A stretch of 64,000 nt of DNA from Triplophysa rosa (GCF_024868665.1 NC_079899.1:2750720-2814719), one strand, 5' to 3'. Positions 24,003-36,191 are shown, counted from the stretch's first letter. A program made the numbers and translations. The notes: generated by a model from the sequence alone, not told the origin.

Positions 24003-24729
24003 TATTTATGAAACTCGTTCTGTAGAGCAGTTTGTCCGTTTAGGGCTACGGTAGAAACAACATGGCGAATTCCATGCAAGGGGACCCGAGGTGTATAAAA
24101 ATAGCACATTCTAAGATAATACAAACATAAGGCTTCATTATGTAAGGTCTTTATACACCCCTGAAGATACAGTTATGTTTATTATATTGCATTTCTGTCA
24201 ATAGATCCTCCCAAAATATACACACTGGACCTTTAAGATTTGTCTTGATTGGAATTTCTGGAATAGATCAACATGCTTATTAGAGGTGGGCGTCTCAATA
24301 CATTTGTGATTTTTCTGTCGTTTGGCCAAAATCTCATGTTAGTCAACAGCATATAAGTGGTTAAGACCAGTATTGACACAATGACAAATGCTAGACTAAG
24401 ACACTCATCTCTTCTCCTCATATACATCAAACATTTACCTTTATAAAGTATATTCGTTGACTAATTAAATGCTGAAAAAAACAGATATCACATCTTTGTG
24501 GCAGAGACGCTCCAAAATGTGTGCAACTTCATCCGTTATAAAGAAGGGTGCCGTTAAGAAAATTTTACAGATGTTTTAATATTCGCGAAGTGTAAAAGGT
24601 GAACAAAAAATGATTAATGAAAAATCTAAAATGTAAAAAAAATGTTGCCCGACAGCAACAATATATAAAAAGAACACTATTCACAATGGAAAATGTTTTT
24701 ATTATGTCTTTTCCACAGAAAACGTAAAA

Positions 24730-25480
24730 TTTCGGACATCACCGCTTGGCAACGATTGAACCCTTGGCTACCCAGGCTCTGCTCCAATTACTTTGCTGCT
24801 CCATAAAGAGCCAAATGAGCCGGTCAGAACTTTCAAAGCGAGCACATTTTCTTCCGAGTGCTGCGCTGCATAAAACAGATCAGGTAATTACTGTACTTTA
24901 CAAGACTATAAGGCCATACATTAAAATCTCCAACAACTTCTCAAGTGACAACTCATCTAATCACAAGGACAATCACAGAGAGCCTGTGCTGTTTACTGAT
25001 TGCACTAATCAAAAATAGCTTCTTCAAACGCCACTAATTGGTAAGTTTATCCACCGAATCACACGGCAGACATGTAGGGGACACGGTCCTGATTTGTCGA
25101 ACCCAAATATCCCATTTGCATTAAGTGGCACCAGAATGCTCTTGACTCCCACAAGTTATCAGCAAAGCAGCCAATTATTCATCAGCAGCAAATTGGCACA
25201 TCAAAGTCAAATCAGAGAATTACGGCGAGGAACACCCAACGCCGGGGCTGAGAGATGGAAGGTGGCCTTTGATTGACCGCATTGCCCTTCTGGAGTCTTC
25301 AGCGACATTACGATGCTTAAACCCCTACCGAGGCCCATTTGACTGCTGGACAAGTGTTATATTCAGATAATGGCCATTTAGACACCAAATGGAATTCGGC
25401 CCTCTTTCACCCTACAAAAATTAGGGCATACCTGTCCATCACAGGCTTTGTTTCACGAAACTGATAATAGGCATAATGAC
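24730..25480. promoter_or_regulatory. candidate conserved non-coding block
   Basis: Repeat-free block with CACTAATTGG and CAATTATTCATC motifs and balanced composition. It has two short open frames (90 and 60 codons) with no recognisable content or splice context. Candidate distal enhancer. Confidence 0.45.
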
Positions 25481-25599
25481 TTGTTATCATGTGCTGCACT
25501 GCGATTAATAACAACATTCCAAGTTGATTTGGGTAGAGAAATTGGTTTCAATTTTAGTCCAAAATAAATTCAGTATTCATGTATCAAAGACTATCTAAA

Positions 25600-26340
25600 T
25601 GAAGCTAAGTGTGCTAGTAGTATACAGTACTTCTTATAAAATAAAATTAGAAAGTACGCTTATCGTGTTCTTTTTATTTCTATCTCAAATATATGTATTT
25701 AGATCTTTACTTGTATCTTTTGATGGAGATACACTCTAATAATGTATAATTGAAGTAATCTAAGTGTATTTGGCTTGTTGTTATGTTTACTCTTTTGATT
25801 AAATACCTTTGTTTCACATAGTTTGACATACTGTATTATAAATGTACATAATCAAGTTTATGTGGTAAGCCAGCTTTGGAGTGGAATAGTGCAATGAAAT
25901 GTGTGGAACTGAAGCTTCATACACAGTGATCATTAAAACGTACTTTAATACAGCTTAAAATGTACTTATTGGTACATTTCAAGTATAAAAACTAGTACAT
26001 AAACAAGAATACAGTAGTATACTAAAAGCGTAAAAATAGCATAAATAATAAAGTATGATGTTAAGCCCACTTAAAGAAAACACAGGTATACCTGCAGTAT
26101 AAAAACGATTAAACCAGTAGTTTACTTAGAGCATACTTCAAAGTGTACTTTCATTGAGTAAAAATGTGCTATATTTGAGCTAATAACCCACCAGTATACC
26201 TTTACAATAAGTAATATTATAATAATAAAGTTGACTAGTGTTACACTTAAAATATACTTAAAAATACTTTTATATAAACTAAAGAGTGGGCCAATTTAGT
26301 GGTACTGTAAAAAACACAAGTATATTACTAGACTGAGAAA
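25600..26340. repeat. degenerate repeat rich in AGTATACTT-type words
   Basis: GTATAC, TACTTAAA and AAGTATAAAAACT words recur in both orientations across about 0.7 kb. This looks like an old interspersed element with internal repeats. No ends were defined and no coding sequence is seen. Confidence 0.45.
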
Positions 26341-26722
26341 AAAATCTGTTGGATTAACGTTAATACATTGGCTGCACATATTAAAGTTATGTTCACGCTG
26401 CATAATTTATCTTTGTTCAAGTTTCCCAATTTATGCTCGTAAAAAACATGATTTTGTATGCAAAAGTTTTATATTTAGATGTAAATTTGTAAACTCAAAT
26501 ATTTTTAATTGATGAGACATAAAACTTTGATTTATCTTTTACAGAGATTCGAGTTTAAAAGCATACACCCACATCTTAAGTAAAGGCTTTCTGAACAATG
26601 GAAGCCACAAAACTAAAAAAAATATAACAAACTCGTCTAAATCTCAAAGTTAAATAAACATTAAACACTAAAATGTGTTTCTCTTCACTGAAAAACATAA
26701 AATATTTTATTAAGAAAATGAA

Positions 26723-26800
26723 GGTGCGTCCCAAATCGCACCATATTCTACGCTATTTTGTAGTATAGAGAGTGTGAGTAGTGAGTTTACATTAAAAAGT
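26723..26800. mobile_element. fragment of the GTGCGTCCCAAATCGCA element
   Basis: AAGGTGCGTCCCAAATCGCA followed by TACGCTATTTTGTAGTATAG is matched in inverted orientation near 40205-40285 (CTACAAAATGGCGTAGAATA and GCGCGATTGGGGACACACCT). Confidence 0.6.
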
Positions 26801-27050
26801 CTTTGATCCTACAATACATTCAGAGCTGCAAGCACATGAATACGGTTTGGCCTTCTTTTCCCTTTGGCGACGCTTGACGTTCTTTCATAATAAGCTGAAG
26901 GGTATGTTTTCACTGTTTTTGTTCGTGTCCAACATTAATAAAAGACTGAGATGTGTGTATGAGCAAAAAGACACTCTCGTTTGAGAATTATAGCCATTCC
27001 CACTGTTATCGCTGCCAGTGAGGAGGTACACGATACAAGCAGCTATCCAG

Positions 27051-27721
27051 GGGTGCGTTTCCCAAAAGCATCGTTAGCCAACTACGGTCGCTAGTTCCGT
27101 CGTTCCAGCATAGTTCAACGATTTAAGTGTTTCCCAAAACCATCGTTCCAACGATCAATCGCAAGCAGCATTGATCGTACTACAGGTCTAGAGCTGTGGT
27201 TAGAAGCATCGTTATGACAACTAGACTTACATGCATCAAGCTTTTTATCAAAGTAAGCAAGCAACATGCAGTGCATTCCATATCCATCAATCGAAATATA
27301 TACACATTTAATTGGACATCTTTAAGTTTGTCAAGGAAATAAAGCGCTGTTTTTTAAAAGTTCCTGGGCGGAATGACGTATACAGGTGGACACTTATAAA
27401 TGAATTAAATATCGTGAAATAAAACAACAGACAACAAAAATAGGAAAACAAAAGTAGTCCATGAATGCAATGTACGTTATTTACAGCAATAATTTGACAT
27501 TAATTCGATCTGAACGTATTTATTAGTAGACGCCATTACTCCTCCAGCTGTGTGGCGTCATCAACTAGATTGCTCTACCAACTTGGTTCAAACAATTGAT
27601 CTCCGACAGAGTTACTACGGTTTCGGGAAACAGTCGTAACTACATCGTTAATTTCCCCAACGATGCATCGTACTATGGTGGTTAACCAGCGAGTTATGTC
27701 GCTGTTCGGGAAACGCACCCC
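27051..27721. mobile_element. GGGGTGCGTTTCCC inverted-repeat element
   Basis: The left end GGGTGCGTTTCCCAAAAGCA and the right end TGTTCGGGAAACGCACCCC are inverted repeats. Internal blocks (CATCGTT, AACGATGCATCG) echo the ends. It has no ORF and is non-autonomous. Confidence 0.75.
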
Positions 27722-28270
27722 AGGTGTAAAAGAACCGCTTGACAACAGTGCGCTTTAGGGCAGTCCGTCGTTTTTTAATCATACGCTGTGACTCGAAAAC
27801 GTGTGGCCTTGCTTCTGCTTGATGTTGAGCTGAATCTAAGGTGAAAGATATTTTTTGATGAAACGGAGCATCTTATACTGTGTTCACACCAAGGTTATGT
27901 TAGTTTACTAAAATTTAAACTTTGAAAACGTCTCTGTTCATTGAAATAAAATAAAATATTGACCTACAAATTATGGGGAAAAACTTAACTAAAGGAAAAA
28001 TTGAATAGTTGCATCAAAAATAAATAGAAATAAGTTTAAAGCACTAAAATGATAATAAACAAAAACTGAAATAAAACTAAAATAGAAATTAATTAATATT
28101 ATATAGCAACATAAAAAATAAACAAATAAATTATAAAAGGACAAAAGCATATACCAAAATTGCTAAAAGTTTAACCAAAATTAACATAAAAACTAAAGAT
28201 CTAAAAATAAAAGCTAATTAAAAAAAAGAATAAACCGAAATAAAACTAAAATGAAAACTATAATAACTCT

Positions 28271-28516
28271 GGTTCACACCAAACGCGAGCAATCGCGTTC
28301 CACGCTCTTTACTATTCGCGGGAAAAGATCGTTCTTCGCGCGAATTCATAGCTCGAGTTGAAAATTTTCAATTTGCGCGGAAAAACGCCTCAAACGCGCA
28401 GCCCAATTCGCGTCATTCACACCGCCTGCCGCGAGTTCGCGTCTATGCGCGTCTTTGCATTGACTTTGTATGTAATTTACTCGCGCCAAACGCTTAATTC
28501 GCGTTTGGTGAGAACA
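28271..28516. mobile_element. CpG-rich MITE with TTCACACCAAACGCGA ends
   Basis: GTTCACACCAAACGCGA at the left is matched by TCGCGTTTGGTGAGAAC at the right (16 of 17). The interior is unusually rich in CG and GCGC for this AT-rich desert and contains GCGCGAATT words in both orientations. An A-rich stretch of ACTAAAAT-type words (27890-28265) lies immediately to its left. Confidence 0.7.
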
Positions 28517-28797
28517 CAGCATTAGTTTTGCTGGTTTCGGGTTTCTCACAATGGAAACCGAATCCGATCGGTCGCGTCAAAGGACAACGTGATAAATTAA
28601 GTATAGACGAGTATTTTGAGAGAGCGTTTGCCGCACCTAGATCAGAAAGATTCCTATGAGTACGTATTCTCAGGGCTTTCGGCCGCCATTGCTAGTTTGG
28701 TAAATGATGGGAAAATCAGCAAACGGTTTCAATCTTCTAAACCCACCGGTCAAGCCTTGATGATTCAGATCCTTCAAAAACCTGATGTGCATCTCAG

Positions 28798-29706
28798 GTG
28801 GGTTGCACCAACAAGGATTAAAGTAAACAGAGTTTAGCTAATGTTTGTTGATCATAGTTTAATTTTAATTCCAATTGCGTTGCACCACTTAATTTTAAAC
28901 CGAGATTAACAAATCGTGGATTAAACGGATGTTTGCGGCAGCACCGCAATTGTGGTCCGGTCCCGAACAGGCGCACCTCAGCCGGTGTTGTATCAAAATT
29001 CGACTCCCCGTGAGATTACGACTCCCCTACTTCTGATTGAGTCATTCACTTAGGATGCTGCTTTGTGATCGGTCCCTATCTCTAAATCCCGCACCACACC
29101 TAATCCTAACCCTAACCTTCGTAGAGGAAAACAGGGGAGTCGTAATCTCACGGGGAGTAGGATTTTGATACAACACCGGCTGAGGTGCGCCTGTTCGGGA
29201 CCGGACCACAATTTAGACAGGACGCTAATATAGGCCTAACTACTCTTCTCAGGATTTCGGTCTTTTCCGTTTAATCACAGACGTTGTGCGTGTATGTATT
29301 GGATAAGAAAGCAGGGCATCTTGAATTTGACGCTTCACAGCCGACCACCCATCAAACTACGTGCCCTCGCTCCTGCTGAGGTGTTTTATTTTTATTTACA
29401 ATAAACACATAACTGAAGCATGTATCTGTTTCTGATCATTTTATTATAGATATGTGTTTTTTATTATTTAAACCTCCTCGGTGGCAAGTTTGAAGTTAAT
29501 CTCTATAACTGAGAGATAAATCAGAGTTTAAAATAATGGAGCAACAGAATTAAATTTAATCTAGAAAACCTGGATTAAATGATATATTAAATAGGCTATA
29601 AACCTGATTATTTTTTAAACAAGGTTTACAGTTTGGTGCAACAGAATTATTCAATAAACCTTGATTTAATCTAGATTTAAGCCTTATCCTTGTTGGTGCA
29701 ACCCAC
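28798..29706. mobile_element. GTGGGTTGCACCAACAAGG element (outer of a nested pair)
   Basis: The left end GTGGGTTGCACCAACAAGGA and the right end CCTTGTTGGTGCAACCCAC are exact inverted repeats over 19 bp. Subterminal TTAATTTTAA and GGATTAAA-type blocks recur. It is interrupted by the palindromic element at 28948-29213. Confidence 0.85.
28948..29213. mobile_element. foldback element with 81-bp near-perfect arms
   Basis: The arm at 28948-29028 begins AATTGTGGTCCGGTCCCG. The arm at 29133-29213 is its reverse complement with only a few mismatches (around 29000). The loop of ~104 nt contains CCTAACCCTAACC. Insertion into the larger element shows the order of events. Confidence 0.88.
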
Positions 29707-29951
29707 CCAAAATGTGACATTCACATCAAAACAAATTCAACAACAGCGGGCCCACTGCGCCAGAAAAGCGATAAAAAAACATCTGCCCCCCATTTCAGGC
29801 AGAGTAAAACAGTGTGACTTCTGCAATGGATGAGTTTATTGATTGATGGAGGTTTGACGTTTCAGTTTGGGGAATTTCAATATTCAAGGTGGATTTCCAG
29901 GATCATCCTCTTAATGAAAGGATAGTTCCACTCTTAGATGCTGATTGGCTC

Positions 29952-30380
29952 TTAAAGGGATAGTTCATCCAAAAATGGAAATTCTGTCATCATTTACTCA
30001 TCTTCGAGTTGTTCCAAACCTGCATACATTTATTTGTTCTGATGAACACAAAGAAAGATGTTTGGAAGAATGCTTGTAACCAAATAGTTCTTGGACCCCA
30101 TTGACATAGTCGAAAAATTACTTTATAATTTTTCTTGTTCTGTTGAACACAAAAGAAGATATTTTGAAGAATGTAGGAAAGCCAACAGTTCTGGGGCATT
30201 TTTGACTACCATTGTCATTTCTACTTTGGTAATCAATGGGGTCCAAGAACTTTTGGTTACAAGCGTTCGTCCAAATATCTGTCTCACTGTTCATCAGAAC
30301 AAAGAAATCTATATAGATTTGTAACAGAGAGCAAGTAATTTATGACAGAATTTCCATTTAGGGGTGAACTGTTCTTTTAA
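29952..30380. mobile_element. TTAAAGGGATAGTTCA element, complete-looking copy
   Basis: The left end TTAAAGGGATAGTTCATCC is paired with GGGGTGAACTGTTCTTTTAA on the right, and subterminal AATTCTGTCATCATTT and ATGACAGAATTTCC blocks are inverted. Open frames on both strands here come from the repeat. Confidence 0.8.
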
Positions 30381-30561
30381 TATCAATACATTATGTGGTA
30401 ACTGTTTAACAGCACTCAAGACAGTGCCATTATTATTGTCATGGCTGAAGTGTTGGATGCATTCTACTTTCCATCATGTTCGACTATTCACAATAAAGTA
30501 GAGCCTCTTATTATTTCTAGATTTTATAGATTCTTATTTTATTTCTAGACTTTTTTCCAAG

Positions 30562-30896
30562 TAGGGCTGTCAAGGTATCAGCTTTTCACTGCACGGTTAT
30601 ATCGACCTTTGCGGCAGCGGTATTATCACAGTATTTGTTTGATTTTAAATATATGATCCCATTGGTGAAATTCATCATTAATTTAGTTTATTTTGGGTCT
30701 GTTATTTGGTCAACAAATCATAGTCTTAATACCAGTGTATGGAGGCAGAGAGAGAGAGAGTTTGTAACCACTGTAACTCTTAAAGCAACATTGCTGAATA
30801 GTTTACAGTATTACAATATGTGTATACACAATATTGATAATCTTGGGTTTTTTATATCATGGTTATTGACAATATTGGTATATTGTGGCACCCCTA
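30562..30896. mobile_element. TAGGGCTGTCA / TGGCACCCCTA element
   Basis: The ends TAGGGCTGTCAAGGTATC and TATTGTGGCACCCCTA are imperfect inverted repeats. The interior (GTGTATGGAGGCAGAGAGAG) is the reverse complement of the copy at 57022-57376. Confidence 0.75.
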
Positions 30897-31098
30897 CTCC
30901 CATGTCTTTTGGTTTCTGTTTCTGTGTGTTCATTGACTGAAATGTGCACATGGTTACGTTTTCAGTACAAAAATAGTACAGTTCACTGTAAAAACATAAA
31001 CATTTTGCAGGTCTTAAATATATCTTTCAACAAATGACAAAATGTTAACCAACCTACATGAATGGTATCAAAATAGCCACAACCAAATTACACTAAAA

Positions 31099-31422
31099 TG
31101 TGACTCTGGACTCTGGCCATTTTTGTTCGCGATTTTGCTGCATCCACTCACAAAAATAAAGTTTTGATATATTTACGGTAGGAGATTTACAAAATATTTT
31201 CATGATATTTACTTAAAGGCGGGGTAATCAATTTCCGAATTACGCTTTAGACATAAGAGTCGGGCGAGTTCCAAAACAACCTTGTACCAATCAGCAGTAA
31301 GGTACACAATGCACAGGACAGACTAATGACTTCAAAAAAAATTTTTAAATCGATCATTTTGACCCATTTTGCCACAAATATTCCTGTTCTACTTAAGACT
31401 GGTTTTGTGGTCCAGGGTCACA
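31099..31422. mobile_element. TGTGACCCTGGACCACAAAACC element, small copy
   Basis: The right end TGGTTTTGTGGTCCAGGGTC and the left TGTGACTCTGGACTCTGG are inverted, the left being diverged. A longer copy lies at 50646-51208. A segment from about 31216 (AAGGCGGGGTAATCAATTTC) may be a further nested insertion. Confidence 0.75.
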
Positions 31423-32027
31423 AATATATAATTTACTTAAACTGAACATGAAACAACATAATGTACATAACTTTAAATATGAAAAGAAACATAATTACGT
31501 AAATACACAATGTCATTGTGCTGTTTTGAGCACAATATACTGTATGTACATTATATGTGAACACAGCATATCAGCATATTTTATTCACTAAAAAACAATT
31601 CAGGGGATCTGTTGGCACCACCCAATTTAACGCATTGTTGCAAGTCAAAATTCAAATTTATTGATTTAATTCAATCTTTTGAGTGTCAAACTCTATTTTG
31701 ATAAATTATGTTGACTAAATAATGTCAACATAAAATTACTTTAACCCAATTAAGGTAAATTACTTTAACTTCTTATTGTGTGTATTTTTAACTCAAATAT
31801 CTGTGCTTATTTGTTTACAACAACATTCAAGTTGTAGTAACTCAATGTAATTGGCTAGATATAATATTTCTCCACACCAATAGAGATTCCAAAGTTTCTC
31901 CCTAAACACTTTAACAAGCAACAAGTTTAAACTCTGTGTTAGGTTAGTTAAACATGTTCAATCATCTAACTTGATCGATTCGAGTTGCATGGGGCTCTAC
32001 CTGAATGATGCTTGTTGTATTAAAGTA

Positions 32028-34359
32028 CACTCAAAAAAATATTTAGGCCTAATAATTAAGATTTATGTATTTTGATTGCATATAAAATCTCCATTCATTT
32101 GGATTACATATTTTTTACCTAAACAGGGTAATAAACTTTATGTGATATTTTATGTCATATATAAATGAAACATGTAATAATGAGATTTATGTAATTGTAT
32201 CAATAAATCTGATTTGATTCAAATTCATAACAAACAGGATAAGGTATACATACATAAATGCTATTTAATTAAAATGCATCACATTTAAGTAATTTTATAG
32301 AGTATTTTAAAATGAATTTATACATTTAAATTTATTTACTCCTTCCCAATCACAATATTCTACATCAAAATCTAACTACAACACACAAAAAAGAACATTC
32401 AGACCACATAATTTCACATTTGATCAATATATTAATATTTTAAGACATTTAACTATTTTATAACAAAACTTAAAGGTTAGCAAAAAGGGAATAACAAGAA
32501 AAAAAATACTTTGAAGAAGGAAATATCAGTGTATATAAAATATAAAGCATCGCAATTTTCAGTGCTTGGACTTTTGGTGACAGCTTGGTTTAATCCAGTT
32601 CCATCAGGATTTTCTAAAATTCTTCAAACGTGTACTTGAGGTCTTTCTGATTGTTAAGATTAAGGGCATAAATGAGTTCAAAAAGCATCCCACATCCAAG
32701 GGTATACTCAGCAGGTGTCGCAGAACTTACACACATTCAAGTACCGTACCAACATCTGTAGGTTCGTCTCCAGGATCAACACCTTCTGCCTAAATGACGT
32801 AGATTCTTATTGTTGTTGTCTGTACAGTACAATCCCAGATTTAGCCTCTTCACTTTCATAGTCCTGGAGGATAAACGATGAAGAATGAGTTTTGTCCCAA
32901 TACTAGTCAGTGTTATTCAGAAATTTGTAGATTCATGTAAATGTATATTTGTAAAATGATGGAACATTTTTAGAACAGGTTTGCAAAGGTTTCATAAAAT
33001 GTATTCGACTCACCATGAATGCCCTTCAAGTTTGCCAAGGCTACTTTTGTAAACCTGCAAGCCAGCAAACCAACCTAAATGTATTGCGATTCTTCCCAGT
33101 GCCATTTTTGGTTTCTGGACTAATTAAAAATGCAAGCACTGAAAATTATGATGCTCGAGTGCTAGAAAACAAAACGTTATGAAATTGCTGCAAATTTAAA
33201 TATTCAAATTTTCAGTGTTTTTTACAGTTCTTCCCATTTTATTTATTTGACTCGAAGATTTTTTGTATTGGAATTACAAGAGGAATCGTTCCAGCCGTAC
33301 TGCACACTATACAAAAACGGGCATAAGCTAGACTGTGATGCCAATGAGAACTTTAAGAATCAATGTAAATTTATCCTAAGACATTTAAGGAGTAGGTTGA
33401 CATACACTTACCACATATTCTTTGACGAGTGTCTCAGGTATTTGTTCAGGTAGACACATAAGCACTCCAGGATCAATCAAGCTTAACAATTTCTGGAAAA
33501 AAATATGAAATTAGTCAGCAATTTACAATAAAAATGTAAAATTTACATTTTAAAGGGTGTTGTTAATTGTCATAATTTACTCACCCTCATGTCACTCCAA
33601 ATCCATAATAATTTCTCTCCACTGACAGTCATGCAGATACCACTTTAAACCTTAAAAGTTGAGGAGATTGTAAAGCTATTTTATATTAACTAAGCAGATG
33701 AGTCAATATTTTTCTACAAAGTTCCCAAGTTTTGAAATGAACAAAACATGCTCTTATATAGTACAACGTTTTTTTTCCATATTGTGGTCCCAAAACTGTT
33801 ACTATCATACTTCAGAATATATTTTAGTGGGTTACTTCACTTCTTGAACCACCCATTAATACTGGTCAATGAGAAAAACGTTTAGTTAATGAGCACCACG
33901 TAAACGATAGCTACCTAGTGGCCTAGACAAAAATTTCATAAACAATGTATTGAAATCAGTGTAATACATTATAGATGTCACTAATAACACATTTACATAT
34001 GCTAAAAACAGACACATTTAATCAAATCTAACTTGCCTGCTGAACTATCATAGACTTGAAATGTGCAGTACCGCCACCTACCGTCTGGAGTATGGATTGG
34101 CTTTATTTCCGCTTAAATTTTATGCAAACAAACTCATACAGTTTAACTAATTGGAACTGGCTTGTTGTGCAGCTAGTAATATTTAAACCATATACATACT
34201 ATTTATTTGAATAAATCTAATAGTTTTCAAAATTAACAGATTTATATTGATTCTAAGCAATCTGACTACATACATTTCGAAAAAAATGATTATTTAAATA
34301 AAATCAAAAGGATACAAATACTTAATTACAAACTCTGCCATGATTCATTTTTTTGAGTG
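32028..34359. mobile_element. 2.3-kb TA-flanked element with CACTCAAAAAAAT ends
   Basis: Exact 13-bp inverted ends CACTCAAAAAAAT / ATTTTTTTGAGTG are both flanked by TA. It carries the remnant of a passenger gene on the minus strand (32570-32800). A further TTTTTTTGAGT end near 35305-35320 suggests that it sits inside an older relative beginning near 31586, but that outer boundary is uncertain. Confidence 0.65.
32570..32800 (-). pseudogene. passenger-gene remnant inside the CACTCAAAAAAAT element
   Basis: The minus strand reads AEGVDPGDEPTDVGTVLE, then frameshifted material, then GCGMLFELIYALNLNNQKDL, KYTFEEF, a stop, KILMELD, a stop, and TKLSPKVQALK. The LIYALNL..KDLKYTFE..K.LMELD..KLSPKVQ.L pattern is, as I recall, the C-terminal signature of the same broad class of uncharacterised (SAMD3-like) fish proteins as the fragment at 777-1001. 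In-frame stops and a frameshift show that it is dead. Confidence 0.6.
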
Positions 34360-34637
34360 TAGCATTGCTGAGGATCTCGAGTTCAAAGCTTGCTTTGCAT
34401 GAGAGTAAATGTAGAATTAAAGTGTTATTTTGTGGTTTTGTATGCAAAATGAGAACAGTATGAGACTTAATGTTTAATATTCTGTTTTTTTGGAATTTGA
34501 AAGGGTTTTGGTTGTTAGTGGTTTTAAGAGGTTACGATAGTACAAAAGAGAGCATTTGCTTAGGAAAAACAATTCACGTAAAAGTGGTTTTAATCCAAAG
34601 GCAATTCATTAAAAATGATAAGTAATTCATTTCATTA

Positions 34638-34766
34638 AAAACTAGTAAGTTTTGAGTTTGTTGTACTGTTGTTGACTCCTTTTAATTTTGAACAATTTTA
34701 AGTAAGCAAAACTAGTCAGTTTTGAGTTTGTTGTACTGTTGTTGACTCCTTTTAATTTTGAACATT
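34638..34766. repeat. two-copy tandem duplication (~70 bp)
   Basis: AAAACTAGTAAGTTTTGAG followed by TTTGTTGTACTGTTGTTGAC and CTCCTTTTAATTTTGAACA occurs twice in direct orientation, at about 34638 and 34708. There is only one visible substitution in the core (AGTAAG versus AGTCAG), so it is recent. Confidence 0.9.
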
Positions 34767-34910
34767 TAGCAAAGTAACTTTTTTTATTTACAGCTAAATA
34801 AATGAAAGGTCTTAAGACAACCTAAACAGTTCAGCTGCATCAACAAACAGTTTTGCTTCTAACCTAACATCATTGAGAATTGTGTAATAAGAAAGTGCAA
34901 TGGTATGCCT

Positions 34911-35055
34911 TCCTGTAGCTCAGTGGTTAGAGCATGGTGCTAGTAACATCAAGGTCATGGGTTTGATCCCGAATGCACATACTCCGAAACAAATGTATAG
35001 TATAATGCAATGTATGTCAGTTTGGATAAAAGTGTCTGCCAAATGCGTAAACATA
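34911..35055 (+). mobile_element. tRNA-derived SINE
   Basis: Pol III A-box TAGCTCAGTGGTTAGAGC is followed about 30 bp later by B-box GGGTTTGATCCC, and then by a tail GATAAAAGTGTCTGCCAAAT typical of teleost SINEs/LINEs. The cloverleaf is not completed, so it is a SINE rather than a tRNA gene. Confidence 0.9.
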
Positions 35056-35472
35056 TATAGTTTTGTTCAACTGGTGTCTATGATTAAATTAGTATTAAAA
35101 TAATGTGAAAAAAAGGTTATTTTTGTGCTATTCAACTTAATAATTTCAATAATTAACACAATTAGTGTAAGTTGGTATTACTTAAAAATACCTTTTATTT
35201 AGAAGGAAAACTCAATATAGTTTGTTGGTTCAACTTAATTTTATTAGGAGTTGTCATAACTTATGAAAATTGATGCAAACTGTCGCGTTATTAATTAATG
35301 AATTACTTTTTTTTGAGTCTACACAATGATTTGTTAAAGTGCTGTTTTGTTGTATAATCGAATTTTATACTAAAAATATACATTTTATTATATTATATTT
35401 ATTCATATATGATACAGTAGCAGCAGTTACTAATTATCATCTTTACTCAGCGATGCAAACTCATCAGATGTA

Positions 35473-35834
35473 CACTGTAAAACTTCTTTTTACAGTTTTT
35501 ACAATTTTGTTTTAAACATACACTTGGTTCTTATATTTAAGACTAAATAGCTTAGGTTTCTTTTCTTGTTATGTTAATGTACAGTAATTTAGGAAGTTTT
35601 ACATATTTTTACTAGAAAACAAACAAAAATGCTCAGGAAGAATGTCATTTTTTGCAGTGTAATGTCAGTAATGAGACGAGTCTCTTCTTGCTCATTTTGA
35701 ATATCAAAACTCAAAGTGTTTTAATTTTGAACTCAAATTAAAAACAGTACTAATAGGAAAATATTAAGTAATAATCAAATCTACAGTAAGTTACTGGCAA
35801 ACCTGCTGCAAAATTACAGCAAAGTTTTACAGTG
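35473..35834. mobile_element. CACTGTAAAACTT MITE, copy 2
   Basis: TA-flanked inverted ends (CACTGTAAAACTTCTTTTTA and CAGCAAAGTTTTACAGTG) and an interior matching the copy at 38438-38937. Inverted relative to copy 1. Confidence 0.85.
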
Positions 35835-36191
35835 TAGACAAATGAGAATAATGACCTATCTTGGATCCAAAACGGTGACAAGTTTGCATCCCTGTTTAAT
35901 GAAGAACATTTACATTATTTTCCCATTAAATGACAAATAATTATGTTGTATGTTTTCCACACAAATGTCCAAAATTACACAACCTTACAAATAAGTTGAA
36001 TGTGTTAAAACATTACACAAAATAATGGGTATATACAGTACGTGATAAATTACTGTATATTTTATTAATTGCATTGTAATGTTCACAAATCAAATTCTTA
36101 ACGGTAACGGTGGATGGAGGCCCTTTCGGATGTGTTTACCCATCTTTATGGGAAAATTATGGGAAAATTTGTTCAAAAATTTAACTTTTCA

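Larger units (their letters stand above)
22353..24235. mobile_element. outer TTAA-flanked element split by two nested insertions
   Basis: The left end TTAAAGGAGCAATGTGGA and the reverse complement of the right end, TTAAAGGTCCAGTGTG, are inverted repeats, each starting with TTAA. TTAA is the usual piggyBac-type target. It is interrupted by the element at 22512-24002. Without the insertion it would be about 0.4 kb. Confidence 0.8.

Noticed and set aside
28526..28797. 73-codon plus ORF with RERLPHLDQKDSYEYVFSG
   Set aside because: It looks more protein-like than most, but sits between two MITEs, is cut by the second, and I could not match it to a family; no gene is called.
30091..30324. 77-codon plus-strand ORF
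   Set aside because: It lies wholly inside the repeat at 29952-30380.
34911..35055. tRNA gene
   Set aside because: A and B boxes are present, but the cloverleaf is not supported and the sequence continues into a SINE tail.
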